Shown piece after piece: positions 40,782 through 49,385 of a DNA stretch of 64,000 nt. The notes under the pieces are model-generated. The model had not been told where the DNA came from and searched no databases. It saw nothing but the letters and a program-made list of their open reading frames with translations. Source of the stretch: Segetibacter aerophilus (GTDB lineage: Bacteria > Bacteroidota > Bacteroidia > Chitinophagales > Chitinophagaceae). Numbering within the stretch: position 1 is the first letter of the stretch; each line of letters begins with the position of its first letter. Position numbers and translations under genes: made by a program. Location of the stretch: the NCBI RefSeq assembly GCF_007991655.1, contig NZ_BJYT01000013.1, positions 102,359-166,358 on the forward strand, in the 5' to 3' direction.

Positions 40782-43700
40782 ATGATAAAAAATGCGTTGG
40801 CATTTTCCAATAACTATCTACTGACCCTAAAAAAGTTGATCGGTCTCGTTAGCCTGATATTTATACTCCTGTCAATCGATTCAACAGCTGCAGCTCAGGG
40901 TAATACCGTAAGAGGCAAAATCACAGACTCGCTTGCAAATCCTATACAAGGAGTTTCGATCGTTGTAAAAGGAAGTAAAAATGGCACTAGTTCTAATGCA
41001 GCTGGCGAGTTTCAATTAAATGGAGTTGCTGAGAGATCTACATTGGTAGTCAGTTTTGTAGGCCTGGCAACACAGGAAATAAGACTTGGTTCCGGACAAA
41101 GAACGATCAATATTAGCATGCTGCCCGACCTGGGTACCCTCCAGGATGTTGTGGTAACAGGTTACCAGCGAATTGACAAAAAGAGATTTACGGGATCTGC
41201 TGTCACGTTAAAAGCTGAGGACGTAAAAATTGAAGGTGTTATAGATGTAAGTCGTATGCTTGAAGGCCGTGCAGCGGGCGTATCTGTTCAGAACGTATCG
41301 AGCACTTTTGGTAGCGCTCCTAAGGTGCGTGTTCGTGGGGCTACCTCTATTAATGGAGAAAATAAACCTTTATGGGTGGTAGACGGAGTAGTTTTGGAAG
41401 ACATCGTAAATATATCAAATGAGCAATTGTCAAGTGGAGATCCAACAACATTATTAGGTTCTTCAGTTGCTGGTATCAATGCAAATGACATAGAAACATT
41501 TGACATTTTGAAAGATGCTGCGGCCACTGCCCTTTATGGCGCAAGAGCAATGAATGGTGTCGTAGTTATCACCACTAAAAAAGGTCGTGCAGGTAAGCCG
41601 ACAGTAAATTACACCGGCAACTTTAGCACCCAGCTAAAACCTCAGTATAGCAATTACAACATCATGAATTCGGCTCAACAAATGTCGGTGTTGGGGGAAT
41701 TGGAACGCAAAGGAATATTACAGGCTGATATTTTGAGTCGACCAGACTATGGTGTTTACGGCAAAATGTTTGACTTGATTAGTACTCCAGACGCCTATGG
41801 AGCTTTTCCGCTCGCAAATACTACAGAAGCTAAATCCGCTTTTCTTAAAAAATATGCAGCAGCTAACACAGATTGGTTTGATGTTTTGTTCAAGAACTCT
41901 TTAACCCAGGAACATTCACTCAGCATTTCTTCCGGAACTGATAAATCTCAAAGCTTTTTCTCTACCAGTTTCTATAATGACAACGGATGGACCATTGCTG
42001 ACAAAGTAAAAAGATACACGCTAAACTTTCGTAACAACTATAACTTTTCGGACAAATTATCTACCGGTTTTATGACTGTGGGCTCGGTGCGCCAGCAAAA
42101 AGCACCCGGAACTTTAAGTCGTGTTAGCAATCCGGTTTCCGGACAGTTTGATAGGGATTTCGATATTAATCCTTTCAGTTATGGCCTCAATACCAGTAGA
42201 ACAATGACTGCCGTTGATGACAAGGGTAATCTTGAGTTTTTTAGGAGGAATTTTGCTCCTTTCAACATTATCAACGAATTGAAGAATAATTACCTTGACA
42301 TTAATGTAATCGATTTGAAGTTACAGGGCGAGTTAGGCTACAGATTTAATAAGCATCTTCGCTATGAATTCATTGGTGCACTTCGTTATGTAAAGTCTTC
42401 GCGCGAACACCAGATAACTGAGAACGCGAACATGGCGCAGGCCTATAGGGCAAACGGAAATGCCACCATTGCCGCAGCCAATAAGTTTTTATATACAGAC
42501 CCTGATAATCCATCTGCGCCGCCGGTGGTCGTTTTGCCTTATGGAGGATTTTACAATCGTACAGAAGACCAGTTACTGAATTTCGATGTTAGAAATAGTT
42601 TAAACTATACTAACACATTTAATGAAAAACATAATATAAACATTTTGGTCGGGCAGCAGGTGAAGTATGCAGACCGCCAGAATTTTTCTAATACCGGATA
42701 TGGCTATCAATACGAAAATGGTGGCGTTCCGTTTGTCGACTACCGTATCCTTAAGCAAACCATAGAAAGTAGTTTCCCTTATTATGGAATGAGTAAAGAA
42801 TACGATCGCTTTGCAGCTTTTTATCTCAACTCGCAGTACACCTTTAATAAAAGATATAACTTCTATGGAACTGTCCGATATGATGGTTCTAACAGGCTAG
42901 GTTCTTCCCCTAAAGCAAGATGGCTGCCTACATGGAGTTTTGGAGGGGCATGGAATATTGAAGAGGAAGGATTTATGGAGAATCTTACTGCGATAGACTT
43001 TCTTAAATTAAGAGGAAGTTATGGACTAACTGCCAGCCTTGGGCCTGCAACAAACTCCAATATCGTCTTGAGAAGTATTACCACCAATAGAACTTTTCCA
43101 ACAGAAAGGGAGTCAGTTATCAGGCTTGCTAATCTGGAAAACGCAGACCTGACGTGGGAGAAAAACTACCAGACAAACCTTGGTCTCGATGGGGGACTAT
43201 TTAAAGGCAGACTCAACATTAGCCTTGACGTTTACCAAAGAAATAGTTTTGATCTTATCAGCATTATAAAAACACCTGGTATTGGTGGTGAAGCACTTAA
43301 AGCTGCGAATTACGCCGACATGACATCAAGAGGTGCAGAAGCCCTGATTGGCGGAACTATTATTCGTAAAAAGAATTGGAGCTGGAGAACGAATTTTACG
43401 ATTGGCTACAATGAGACCAGGATAACCAACGTAAAGAATATACCTCTCATTTTCGATTTAGTGAAAGCAGAAGGCGGCAACACCCAAGGATATCCTGTTA
43501 ATAGTTTGTTCTCTATTAATTTCAAAGGCCTGGATCATATTACCGGTGTCCCTCAATTCGTCAACGAGAAGGGCGAGGTCAGTTCTAATGTTTATTTGCA
43601 AGATCAAAACACTTCTAATCTTGTTTATGAAGGTCCGGTCGATCCAACATTAACAGGCGGGTTTTCAAACACCTTTAACTACAAAGCGTTTTCACTGAAT

Positions 43701-44162
43701 GTTTTTGTTACCTACCAGGCCGGCAATAAAATTCGACTTTATCCTGCATTCAGAACTGCCTATACAGACTTTGATGCTATGCCTAAAGAGTTTAACGACA
43801 GATGGGTAATGCCGGGAGATGAAAAACTAACTAATGTACCTTCTATTGTGGATGCTTATCAGCGTTACATATTAGGTGGAACAGGCGCTTACCCGTACAA
43901 TAATTACAACTATTCGACTGCGCGAATAGCCGACGGAGGTTTCGTAAGATTAAAAACAGTATCGCTTACTTACAATGTCACTAAACAAACATTAGATAGA
44001 ATAGGCTTTAAATCTTTAGCAGTTACCGCCGTTGCTGCAAATCCATGGCTCATTTATTCTGATCCTAAACTAAAAGGTCAGGATCCTGAATTTTTTAACT
44101 CAGGTGGAGTGGCTCAACCTATACAAAAACAATTTACACTTTCACTTAAAGTGGGTCTTTAA
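40782..44162 (+). CDS. SusC/RagA-family TonB-linked outer membrane protein
   Basis: 1126 residues. A long signal region (to about residue 38, TAAAQ) is followed by a carboxypeptidase-regulatory-like N-terminal extension (about 42-115: VRGKITDSLANPIQGVSIVVKGSKNGTSS). A TonB-box-like LQDVVVTGY and a plug domain (RVRGATSINGENKPLWVVDGV...DAAATALYGARAMNGVVVITTKKG) come next, then a 22-strand barrel ending in QKQFTLSLKVGL. It imports large substrates together with the SusD-like lid encoded 9 bp downstream. The substrate class cannot be read from this protein. The next genes point to peptide or protein rather than glycan. Confidence 0.93.
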   Translation: MIKNALAFSNNYLLTLKKLIGLVSLIFILLSIDSTAAAQGNTVRGKITDSLANPIQGVSIVVKGSKNGTSSNAAGEFQLNGVAERSTLVVSFVGLATQEIRLGSGQRTINISMLPDLGTLQDVVVTGYQRIDKKRFTGSAVTLKAEDVKIEGVIDVSRMLEGRAAGVSVQNVSSTFGSAPKVRVRGATSINGENKPLWVVDGVVLEDIVNISNEQLSSGDPTTLLGSSVAGINANDIETFDILKDAAATALYGARAMNGVVVITTKKGRAGKPTVNYTGNFSTQLKPQYSNYNIMNSAQQMSVLGELERKGILQADILSRPDYGVYGKMFDLISTPDAYGAFPLANTTEAKSAFLKKYAAANTDWFDVLFKNSLTQEHSLSISSGTDKSQSFFSTSFYNDNGWTIADKVKRYTLNFRNNYNFSDKLSTGFMTVGSVRQQKAPGTLSRVSNPVSGQFDRDFDINPFSYGLNTSRTMTAVDDKGNLEFFRRNFAPFNIINELKNNYLDINVIDLKLQGELGYRFNKHLRYEFIGALRYVKSSREHQITENANMAQAYRANGNATIAAANKFLYTDPDNPSAPPVVVLPYGGFYNRTEDQLLNFDVRNSLNYTNTFNEKHNINILVGQQVKYADRQNFSNTGYGYQYENGGVPFVDYRILKQTIESSFPYYGMSKEYDRFAAFYLNSQYTFNKRYNFYGTVRYDGSNRLGSSPKARWLPTWSFGGAWNIEEEGFMENLTAIDFLKLRGSYGLTASLGPATNSNIVLRSITTNRTFPTERESVIRLANLENADLTWEKNYQTNLGLDGGLFKGRLNISLDVYQRNSFDLISIIKTPGIGGEALKAANYADMTSRGAEALIGGTIIRKKNWSWRTNFTIGYNETRITNVKNIPLIFDLVKAEGGNTQGYPVNSLFSINFKGLDHITGVPQFVNEKGEVSSNVYLQDQNTSNLVYEGPVDPTLTGGFSNTFNYKAFSLNVFVTYQAGNKIRLYPAFRTAYTDFDAMPKEFNDRWVMPGDEKLTNVPSIVDAYQRYILGGTGAYPYNNYNYSTARIADGGFVRLKTVSLTYNVTKQTLDRIGFKSLAVTAVAANPWLIYSDPKLKGQDPEFFNSGGVAQPIQKQFTLSLKVGL

Positions 44163-44171
44163 ATACTTTCT

Positions 44172-45626
44172 ATGAAAAAGATCTTATTATATACTTCTTG
44201 TTTATTTGTACTGATTTTATCATCGTGCAATAAATACCTTGATAAAGAACCCGACAATAGGGCCAAGTTAAACAGCCCTGAAAAAGTTTCTCAACTACTA
44301 GGTACTGCCTATCCGCAATTTAACTACCAGGCTATTGGGGAAACACTTTCTGATAACGTTACAGATATCGGCAATGGCTTGCCGGATAATACAATTCACG
44401 ATTTATATTTTTATATAGATACTAAAGAAAATCAGCAGGACTCTCCCGAGGGATACTGGTACGCTTGCTACAGCGCCATTGCATCTGCAAACCTTGCCCT
44501 GGAGACAATTAATAAATCTACTGATCCGAATGTATTTAGGAATCAAAAGGGTGAAGCTCTACTGGCAAGAGCTTATGCGCATTTTATGCTTGTCAATTTC
44601 TTTTCAAAGTCTTATGATGCCACGACTGCTTCATCCGATCCGGGTATTCCTTATGTAACACAACCGGAGACCGTAGTGATCAAACAGTACGAAAGAAAAA
44701 CTGTGCAATATGTTTATGACATGGTTGAAAAAGATATTTTGGAAGGTCTTCCGTTAATAGAAGATAAGGCCTATAATGTTCCAAAGTATCATTTTAATCG
44801 TTCGGCTGCCAATGCTTTTGCAACGCGATTTTACCTGTTCAAAAAGGATTATAATAAAGTAATTCAGTACGCGAATCAAGCTATTCCTGGCAACAATTAT
44901 CTTCCCTATTTGCGCGGTTGGAATAGTACTTACCAGGATATTTCAGACGTTACCGAACTTTTTAAAATCTATGCTAAATCAACGGAAGCTGCCAATTTAC
45001 TTCTTGTTGAAACCCAATCTTCATGGGCACGAAATTTCTATACTGTTCGGTATGGAGTTAGCGAGGAAAAGCAAAGCCAAATATTTCCGCGACCCGACCC
45101 GTTGACTGGCGGCACTTTTGCTTTTAAACAATATTCTGTTTTCGAAGGCACCCATGCTTTAATACCTAAAATTGACGAGTATTTTGTGAAGGTTTCGGTA
45201 AATGCTAACATTGGCGATCCCTATGTAATGGTTCCTCTTTTTTCAGCAGAGGAAGTACTGTTTAACCAGGCAGAGGCTTATGCTTATACTAACAACTTCG
45301 CCAGTGCAATCGCCAATCTGAATGCTTATGCAAGTACGCGGATAAATAATTATACAGCATCTAATAACATTACTGAAGCAAAAGTCAGAACAGTGTTTGG
45401 AACTAACGATACCCGACTGGCGCTAATTAGTGCAATCCTTTATTACAAAAGAGCGGAGTTTATCCATGAAGGTATGCGCTGGTTCGACATCTTAAGATAT
45501 AAAATTCCCGTAGTTCATACTACCCGAGACGGACAAATTATTACACTTACTCCTGATGACCCAAGAAGAGTTCTGCAGCTTCCGCAATCAACAACGCTTG
45601 CAGGGTTGGCAGCAAATCCGAGGTAA
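44172..45626 (+). CDS. SusD/RagB-family outer membrane lipoprotein
   Basis: 484 residues. Lipoprotein signal with lipobox Cys19 (LILSSCNKYLD), followed by the typical KYLDKEPDN start. It has helical TPR-like repeats (ARAYAHFMLVNFFSKSYD, AANAFATRFYLFKKDY) and a C-terminal RAEFIHEGMRWFDILRYKI block, diagnostic for the family. It forms the substrate-binding lid on the SusC barrel. Starts 9 bp after susC; the metallohydrolase gene follows after 19 bp. Confidence 0.93.
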   Translation: MKKILLYTSCLFVLILSSCNKYLDKEPDNRAKLNSPEKVSQLLGTAYPQFNYQAIGETLSDNVTDIGNGLPDNTIHDLYFYIDTKENQQDSPEGYWYACYSAIASANLALETINKSTDPNVFRNQKGEALLARAYAHFMLVNFFSKSYDATTASSDPGIPYVTQPETVVIKQYERKTVQYVYDMVEKDILEGLPLIEDKAYNVPKYHFNRSAANAFATRFYLFKKDYNKVIQYANQAIPGNNYLPYLRGWNSTYQDISDVTELFKIYAKSTEAANLLLVETQSSWARNFYTVRYGVSEEKQSQIFPRPDPLTGGTFAFKQYSVFEGTHALIPKIDEYFVKVSVNANIGDPYVMVPLFSAEEVLFNQAEAYAYTNNFASAIANLNAYASTRINNYTASNNITEAKVRTVFGTNDTRLALISAILYYKRAEFIHEGMRWFDILRYKIPVVHTTRDGQIITLTPDDPRRVLQLPQSTTLAGLAANPR

Positions 45627-45645
45627 GTTTATAAACACAATTATT

Positions 45646-46563
45646 ATGAAGATTATAAAAATTGCTTTCTTTTTATTCTCACTAACCATTTTGGCCTCTT
45701 CTTGTAAAAAGGAAGCTGCAGTGGGTAGCGTTGAAAATATTCAGGGTTTAGGTGGTGATACGTGGGCTAGCGGTCCCTTAGATAAATGGATACTCGATAC
45801 CCTGACTGTTCCCTATAATATTTCAGTCAAGTATAAGTGGGACCAGTTTGAAATAAACAATTTCCTGGATAAAACCCTTGTTCCTCCTAAAGAAGAACAA
45901 ATCATACCTGTGATGCGGGCAATAAGAAAGGTCTGGATAAACACTTACATAGCTGAAGGTGGGGAACAGTTTTTCAAGACTGTTAGTCCTAAGTTTATGG
46001 TGCTCGTTGGCAGTCCTATTTATGTGCGCGGTGCGATAGTGGAAGGGTTTGCAGAAGGAGGACGGAAAGTAGTTCTCAGCAATATCAACAACTTTCGTAT
46101 CAAAGGAATGCCGGGGTACTCTTCCGCTGATAACGATGTTGTATTAAGAATGTTTCATGTAATACACCATGAGTTTGCCCATATTCTAGATCAGACTATT
46201 AAAGTTCCGATCGATTTCAGTGCGTCAAGTGCCAGTTCATATACATCAGATTGGCTGAACGTTTTTGACCAGGACGCTTTAAACGATGGCTTCATAACTC
46301 CTTATGCACAATCTCAAAAAGGAGAAGATTGGGCTGAAATGGTTTCTTTGTTACTTGTTAACGGAAAACCCTGGTTCGATAATCTTGTGAACTCTATCAA
46401 CTATACCGGTACTACACCTAATGGGACTACAGCAGAGAAAGCACGCGCAAGGTTGAGACAAAAGGAAGCGGTTGTGATTAACTACTTTAAGCAAGCGTGG
46501 AATATTAATTTTTATAGTTTGCAATTAAGAACAAGAGCAGAAATAAACGCACTTCTATTTTAA
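45646..46563 (+). CDS. Substrate import-associated zinc metallohydrolase lipoprotein
   Basis: 305 residues from ATG 45646. Lipobox Cys20 (LASSCKKEA). The metal site HHEFAH (HExxH, about residue 170) and a downstream GEDWAEM Glu fit a gluzincin-like metallohydrolase. This is the lipoprotein type regularly found beside SusC/SusD pairs. An upstream in-frame start at 45556 overlaps the SusD gene and would add 30 non-signal residues, so it was rejected. It probably processes the imported polymer at the cell surface; peptidase activity is inferred from the motif. Confidence 0.88.
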   Translation: MKIIKIAFFLFSLTILASSCKKEAAVGSVENIQGLGGDTWASGPLDKWILDTLTVPYNISVKYKWDQFEINNFLDKTLVPPKEEQIIPVMRAIRKVWINTYIAEGGEQFFKTVSPKFMVLVGSPIYVRGAIVEGFAEGGRKVVLSNINNFRIKGMPGYSSADNDVVLRMFHVIHHEFAHILDQTIKVPIDFSASSASSYTSDWLNVFDQDALNDGFITPYAQSQKGEDWAEMVSLLLVNGKPWFDNLVNSINYTGTTPNGTTAEKARARLRQKEAVVINYFKQAWNINFYSLQLRTRAEINALLF

Positions 46564-46583
46564 TTTAAACAGCTCAATAATAA

Positions 46584-47894
46584 ATGAAAAAACTACTTAT
46601 AATAATTGTTGCAGCCGTTTCCCTTTTTTCTGGTTGTAAAAAGGATGATGGAAGTATTTTTAGTAAATCTCCTGACGAAAGGATTAATGATGCGCTTACT
46701 GCTTATCAAACTCAATTGTCGGGTGCAACAAACGGGTGGAAGGGTTTAATTTATCCAAAGAGCGGGGGCATCTATACTTTCTATTTTAAATTTAATAGTT
46801 CGAACCGTGTGCAGATGCTGTCGAGCTTCGACTCTGCGTCCGCAGTTACAATGAAAGAAAGTAGTTACCGTTTGAAGGCTGTTCAGCAGCCTAGCCTTTT
46901 GTTTGATACCTACTCTTATTTGCATGTACTGGCAGATCCTAACCCTGACGTAAGCGGCGGACCGGTAGGTGCAGGTTTACAGTCCGACTTCGAATATTAT
47001 TTTGATTCAAGCTCTGCCGATACTATCAATCTTGTTGGAAGGTTTAACGGAAGTAAGGCAGTTTTAGTTAAAGCAACGCAAGCCGAGGCAACAGCTTTTG
47101 CAAGTGGACAGTTAGCAAATGGCCTTTTAATCAACAAAATTCAAACCTATTATAAGAGGTTAACAATCGGGTCGACCTCAGTGGATTTTTATTTCGACCC
47201 GCTTACGAGAAGTATAAAATGGACAGACGTTAATGGAAACTTGATGGACTCCACAAGAATGTCAGATTACTTTTTAATCTTAGGAGGCATAGGTTTTACA
47301 CGACCGATTACCGTGGGAAATCAAAAAATATCCCAAATTACTAACCTAAGTTTTTCAACAACCTCACAAAGTATTTCCGCTACTGCCAATAATGTTGCAG
47401 CAACTATAGCAGAAGTTATTGTACCACTAAAGGTCGATCTTAATGCTCCTTCCCGATGGTGGAATTATGCCGCAGCTACAGACGATTATTGGTACTCGAT
47501 TGATGGTTTCCACGTGAACGGAGTGGAAGACGCGTATGGTGTAAACAAGCTTATAAGTAGTGGCGGTTTGCCTTATTACTTTCTGATATACTATCCCAGG
47601 TACAGTACTACTAACGACCTTTTTGCACCTGTTTTCTTAGATGAGGCAGCAAATTCTCTAGTAGTAGATTACGGTTCAGCACCAAGAATTCCGACTTTTA
47701 CTGCAGATGGACGAGTGTTGTTTAGGGAACTAGGTATGTACGGCGCCTATCCTACTACCGGCGGCGCAAATGCATCAAGACAACTCTTATATAACTCTTC
47801 CGGTTTCTACCTTGTTCAAACCAGTGGATCAACCTACGACATGGTAAGTTCACGGGACGGCAAATCGTGGATTACATGGTATAGCAGTAAATAA
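46584..47894 (+). CDS. DUF4302 lipoprotein
   Basis: 436 residues. Lipobox Cys18 (VSLFSGCKKDD), then SPDERINDALTAYQTQLSGATNGWKGLIYPKSGGIYTFYFKFN, the hallmark opening of DUF4302. The rest is beta-rich with Ser/Thr/Tyr repeats. The family is found with SusC/SusD and metallohydrolase lipoproteins and probably binds the substrate at the surface. There is no catalytic motif. It lies 20 bp downstream of the metallohydrolase gene. Confidence 0.85.
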   Translation: MKKLLIIIVAAVSLFSGCKKDDGSIFSKSPDERINDALTAYQTQLSGATNGWKGLIYPKSGGIYTFYFKFNSSNRVQMLSSFDSASAVTMKESSYRLKAVQQPSLLFDTYSYLHVLADPNPDVSGGPVGAGLQSDFEYYFDSSSADTINLVGRFNGSKAVLVKATQAEATAFASGQLANGLLINKIQTYYKRLTIGSTSVDFYFDPLTRSIKWTDVNGNLMDSTRMSDYFLILGGIGFTRPITVGNQKISQITNLSFSTTSQSISATANNVAATIAEVIVPLKVDLNAPSRWWNYAAATDDYWYSIDGFHVNGVEDAYGVNKLISSGGLPYYFLIYYPRYSTTNDLFAPVFLDEAANSLVVDYGSAPRIPTFTADGRVLFRELGMYGAYPTTGGANASRQLLYNSSGFYLVQTSGSTYDMVSSRDGKSWITWYSSK

Positions 47895-48060
47895 GAATTA
47901 TGCACGAAAACAAGTTCTTAAGCAGATGTACTGCGCAATTAATAGTAATTCTCAAAGAATCTTTAGAAGCGCATTTTTTATTCTAAACTTTCCCTAAATT
48001 GTTCTTCAGCAATCCTAATTATTTATCAAAAGCTTTAACAATTATTAAAAGTCAACGCTC

Positions 48061-48645
48061 ATGAAACAAAAACTCTTAACTATTCATTGTTCTTTATTTT
48101 TAGCCATTGCAATACTGTTTGCTTCATGTTCTAAAGAAGGTCCTGCTGGCGCAACCGGTCCTGCTGGTCCTGCTGGCCCTACAGGTGCACCGGGAGCACC
48201 TGGTGTACCTGGCGCTCCCGGTGCACCTGGGACCGCCAACGTTGTTTATTCGGCATGGTTAAATGTCACTTTTACCGGCACTGACTCCACCGGATATGAT
48301 GCCACTATCCCAGCACCGCTGCTTGTAGACTCTATTTTAAACAGGGGTGAAATAAGGGTCTACCTTAATTTAGGAAGCGACTCAACCAATGCTCAATTTG
48401 TGGTGCCATTGCCAATGGTTGACTTCTTTCTATTTAACGGGCTCGTCACTATGAGTCCTTATTACTCAAACAAGGCAATTGAACTGGCGTCAAACGCTAA
48501 TTTAAGTTCACGTAAAATAAGAAACTTTAACTATTTGCAGTACAGGTACATTCTCATTCCTGGAGGTAAGGCAGCACGTATGGAAAGCAAAATAAATTGG
48601 GACAATTACGATGAAGTGAAGAAATACCTGCGAATACCTGATTAG
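48061..48645 (+). CDS. Collagen-like lipoprotein
   Basis: 194 residues. Lipobox Cys23 (LFASCSKEG), then 11 perfect Gly-X-Y triplets (GPAGATGPAGPAGPTGAPG onward, residues about 27-59), then a C-terminal beta-rich domain of about 130 residues. The triplets are pure, with Pro at many X and Y positions, so they could form a triple helix and trimerise the C-terminal domains. The last gene of the SusC/SusD group (166 bp after DUF4302), with its own strong terminator. Confidence 0.85.
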   Translation: MKQKLLTIHCSLFLAIAILFASCSKEGPAGATGPAGPAGPTGAPGAPGVPGAPGAPGTANVVYSAWLNVTFTGTDSTGYDATIPAPLLVDSILNRGEIRVYLNLGSDSTNAQFVVPLPMVDFFLFNGLVTMSPYYSNKAIELASNANLSSRKIRNFNYLQYRYILIPGGKAARMESKINWDNYDEVKKYLRIPD

Positions 48646-48668
48646 CAAGAAGCACATGGAATTATAAT

Positions 48669-48703
48669 AAAAAAGCAGGCATGAATGACATGCCTGCTTT
48701 TTT
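48669..48703 (+). terminator. Terminator of the SusC/SusD locus
   Basis: 15-bp stem AAAAAAGCAGGCATG / CATGCCTGCTTTTTT with a 5-nt loop, followed by TATT. 23 bp after the collagen-like gene. Confidence 0.85.
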
Positions 48704-48721
48704 TATTATTTCTAAATCTAT

Positions 48722-48752
48722 TGTTTTATCAATAAGAATTATTGATAAAACA
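48722..48752 (-). terminator. Terminator of the DUF3276 gene
   Basis: Perfect 14-bp AT-rich stem TGTTTTATCAATAA / TTATTGATAAAACA with loop GAA, two bases past the stop codon at 48755 on the minus strand. Confidence 0.6.
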
Positions 48753-48754
48753 GA

Positions 48755-49201
48755 TTACCATTTATCTACTTCTTCAGTGCTATGATTTGTTGCTGGAATA
48801 GAGACTGATGCTACTACTTCGCTTAATTCAGTTGGCATAGTCGGTATCTCTACTTCTTCAATTTCTGCTTCAACAGCAACCACTTCATTTACCGGTTGAC
48901 CTTCTTCGTAGTTGTCATGATTAAAAGCATCAAAATCAAAGTCAGGCATTAAGTCTGTCTTTACATAATCCACAGCTTCGTTCAACGCTTTCGTAAACTT
49001 ATTAAAATCTTCTTTGTACAAAAAGATTTTGTGCCTGTCATAACCATTGTCGTTAAATCTCTTGCGACTTTCAGTAATGGTTAAAAAATAATCATTGCTG
49101 CGGGTAGCCCTTACATCAAAAAAATAAGTTCTTCTTTTTCCCGCACGGATCCTTTTGCTGTAAACACTTTCAATTTTTTGTTCGTTGCTTTCGTACGCCA
49201 C
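48755..49201 (-). CDS. PUR-family (DUF3276) DNA/RNA-binding protein
   Basis: 148 residues. Residues about 8-85 form a PUR repeat: SVYSKRIRAGKRRTYFFDVRATRSNDYFLTITESRKRFNDNGYDRHKIFLYKEDFNKFTKALNEAVDYV. The C-terminal 60 residues are acidic and presumably disordered. Bacteroidota and spirochaete members are small single-stranded nucleic acid-binding PUR proteins. It has a promoter with both boxes and its own terminator. Confidence 0.92.
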   Translation of the reverse strand: MAYESNEQKIESVYSKRIRAGKRRTYFFDVRATRSNDYFLTITESRKRFNDNGYDRHKIFLYKEDFNKFTKALNEAVDYVKTDLMPDFDFDAFNHDNYEEGQPVNEVVAVEAEIEEVEIPTMPTELSEVVASVSIPATNHSTEEVDKW

Positions 49202-49247
49202 AGTAAGTTGGTTTTTTTGTTAAGACTTCATTAAAAACAATGATACA

Positions 49248-49277
49248 CAAATATATAATTACTTTTCAATTACCAAA
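49248..49277 (-). promoter_or_regulatory. Promoter of the DUF3276 gene
   Basis: TTTG (49274-49277), 18-nt spacer, TATATTTG (49248-49255) on the minus strand: an exact Bacteroidota promoter. The -7 box ends 46 nt before the ATG at 49201. Confidence 0.7.
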
Positions 49278-49385
49278 ATTTTTAAAGAAAAGTTGAATAA
49301 TAAACGGAAAGGCGGTTTGACAACAAACTAAAAAGTCGATTTTTATAAGCAAGTATCGGCAATGAAGCAAAGCAGTTTCCTCGAA

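Noticed and set aside
45556..45645. Longer start for the zinc metallohydrolase lipoprotein
   Set aside because: It overlaps the SusD gene, and the lipoprotein signal begins exactly at ATG 45646.
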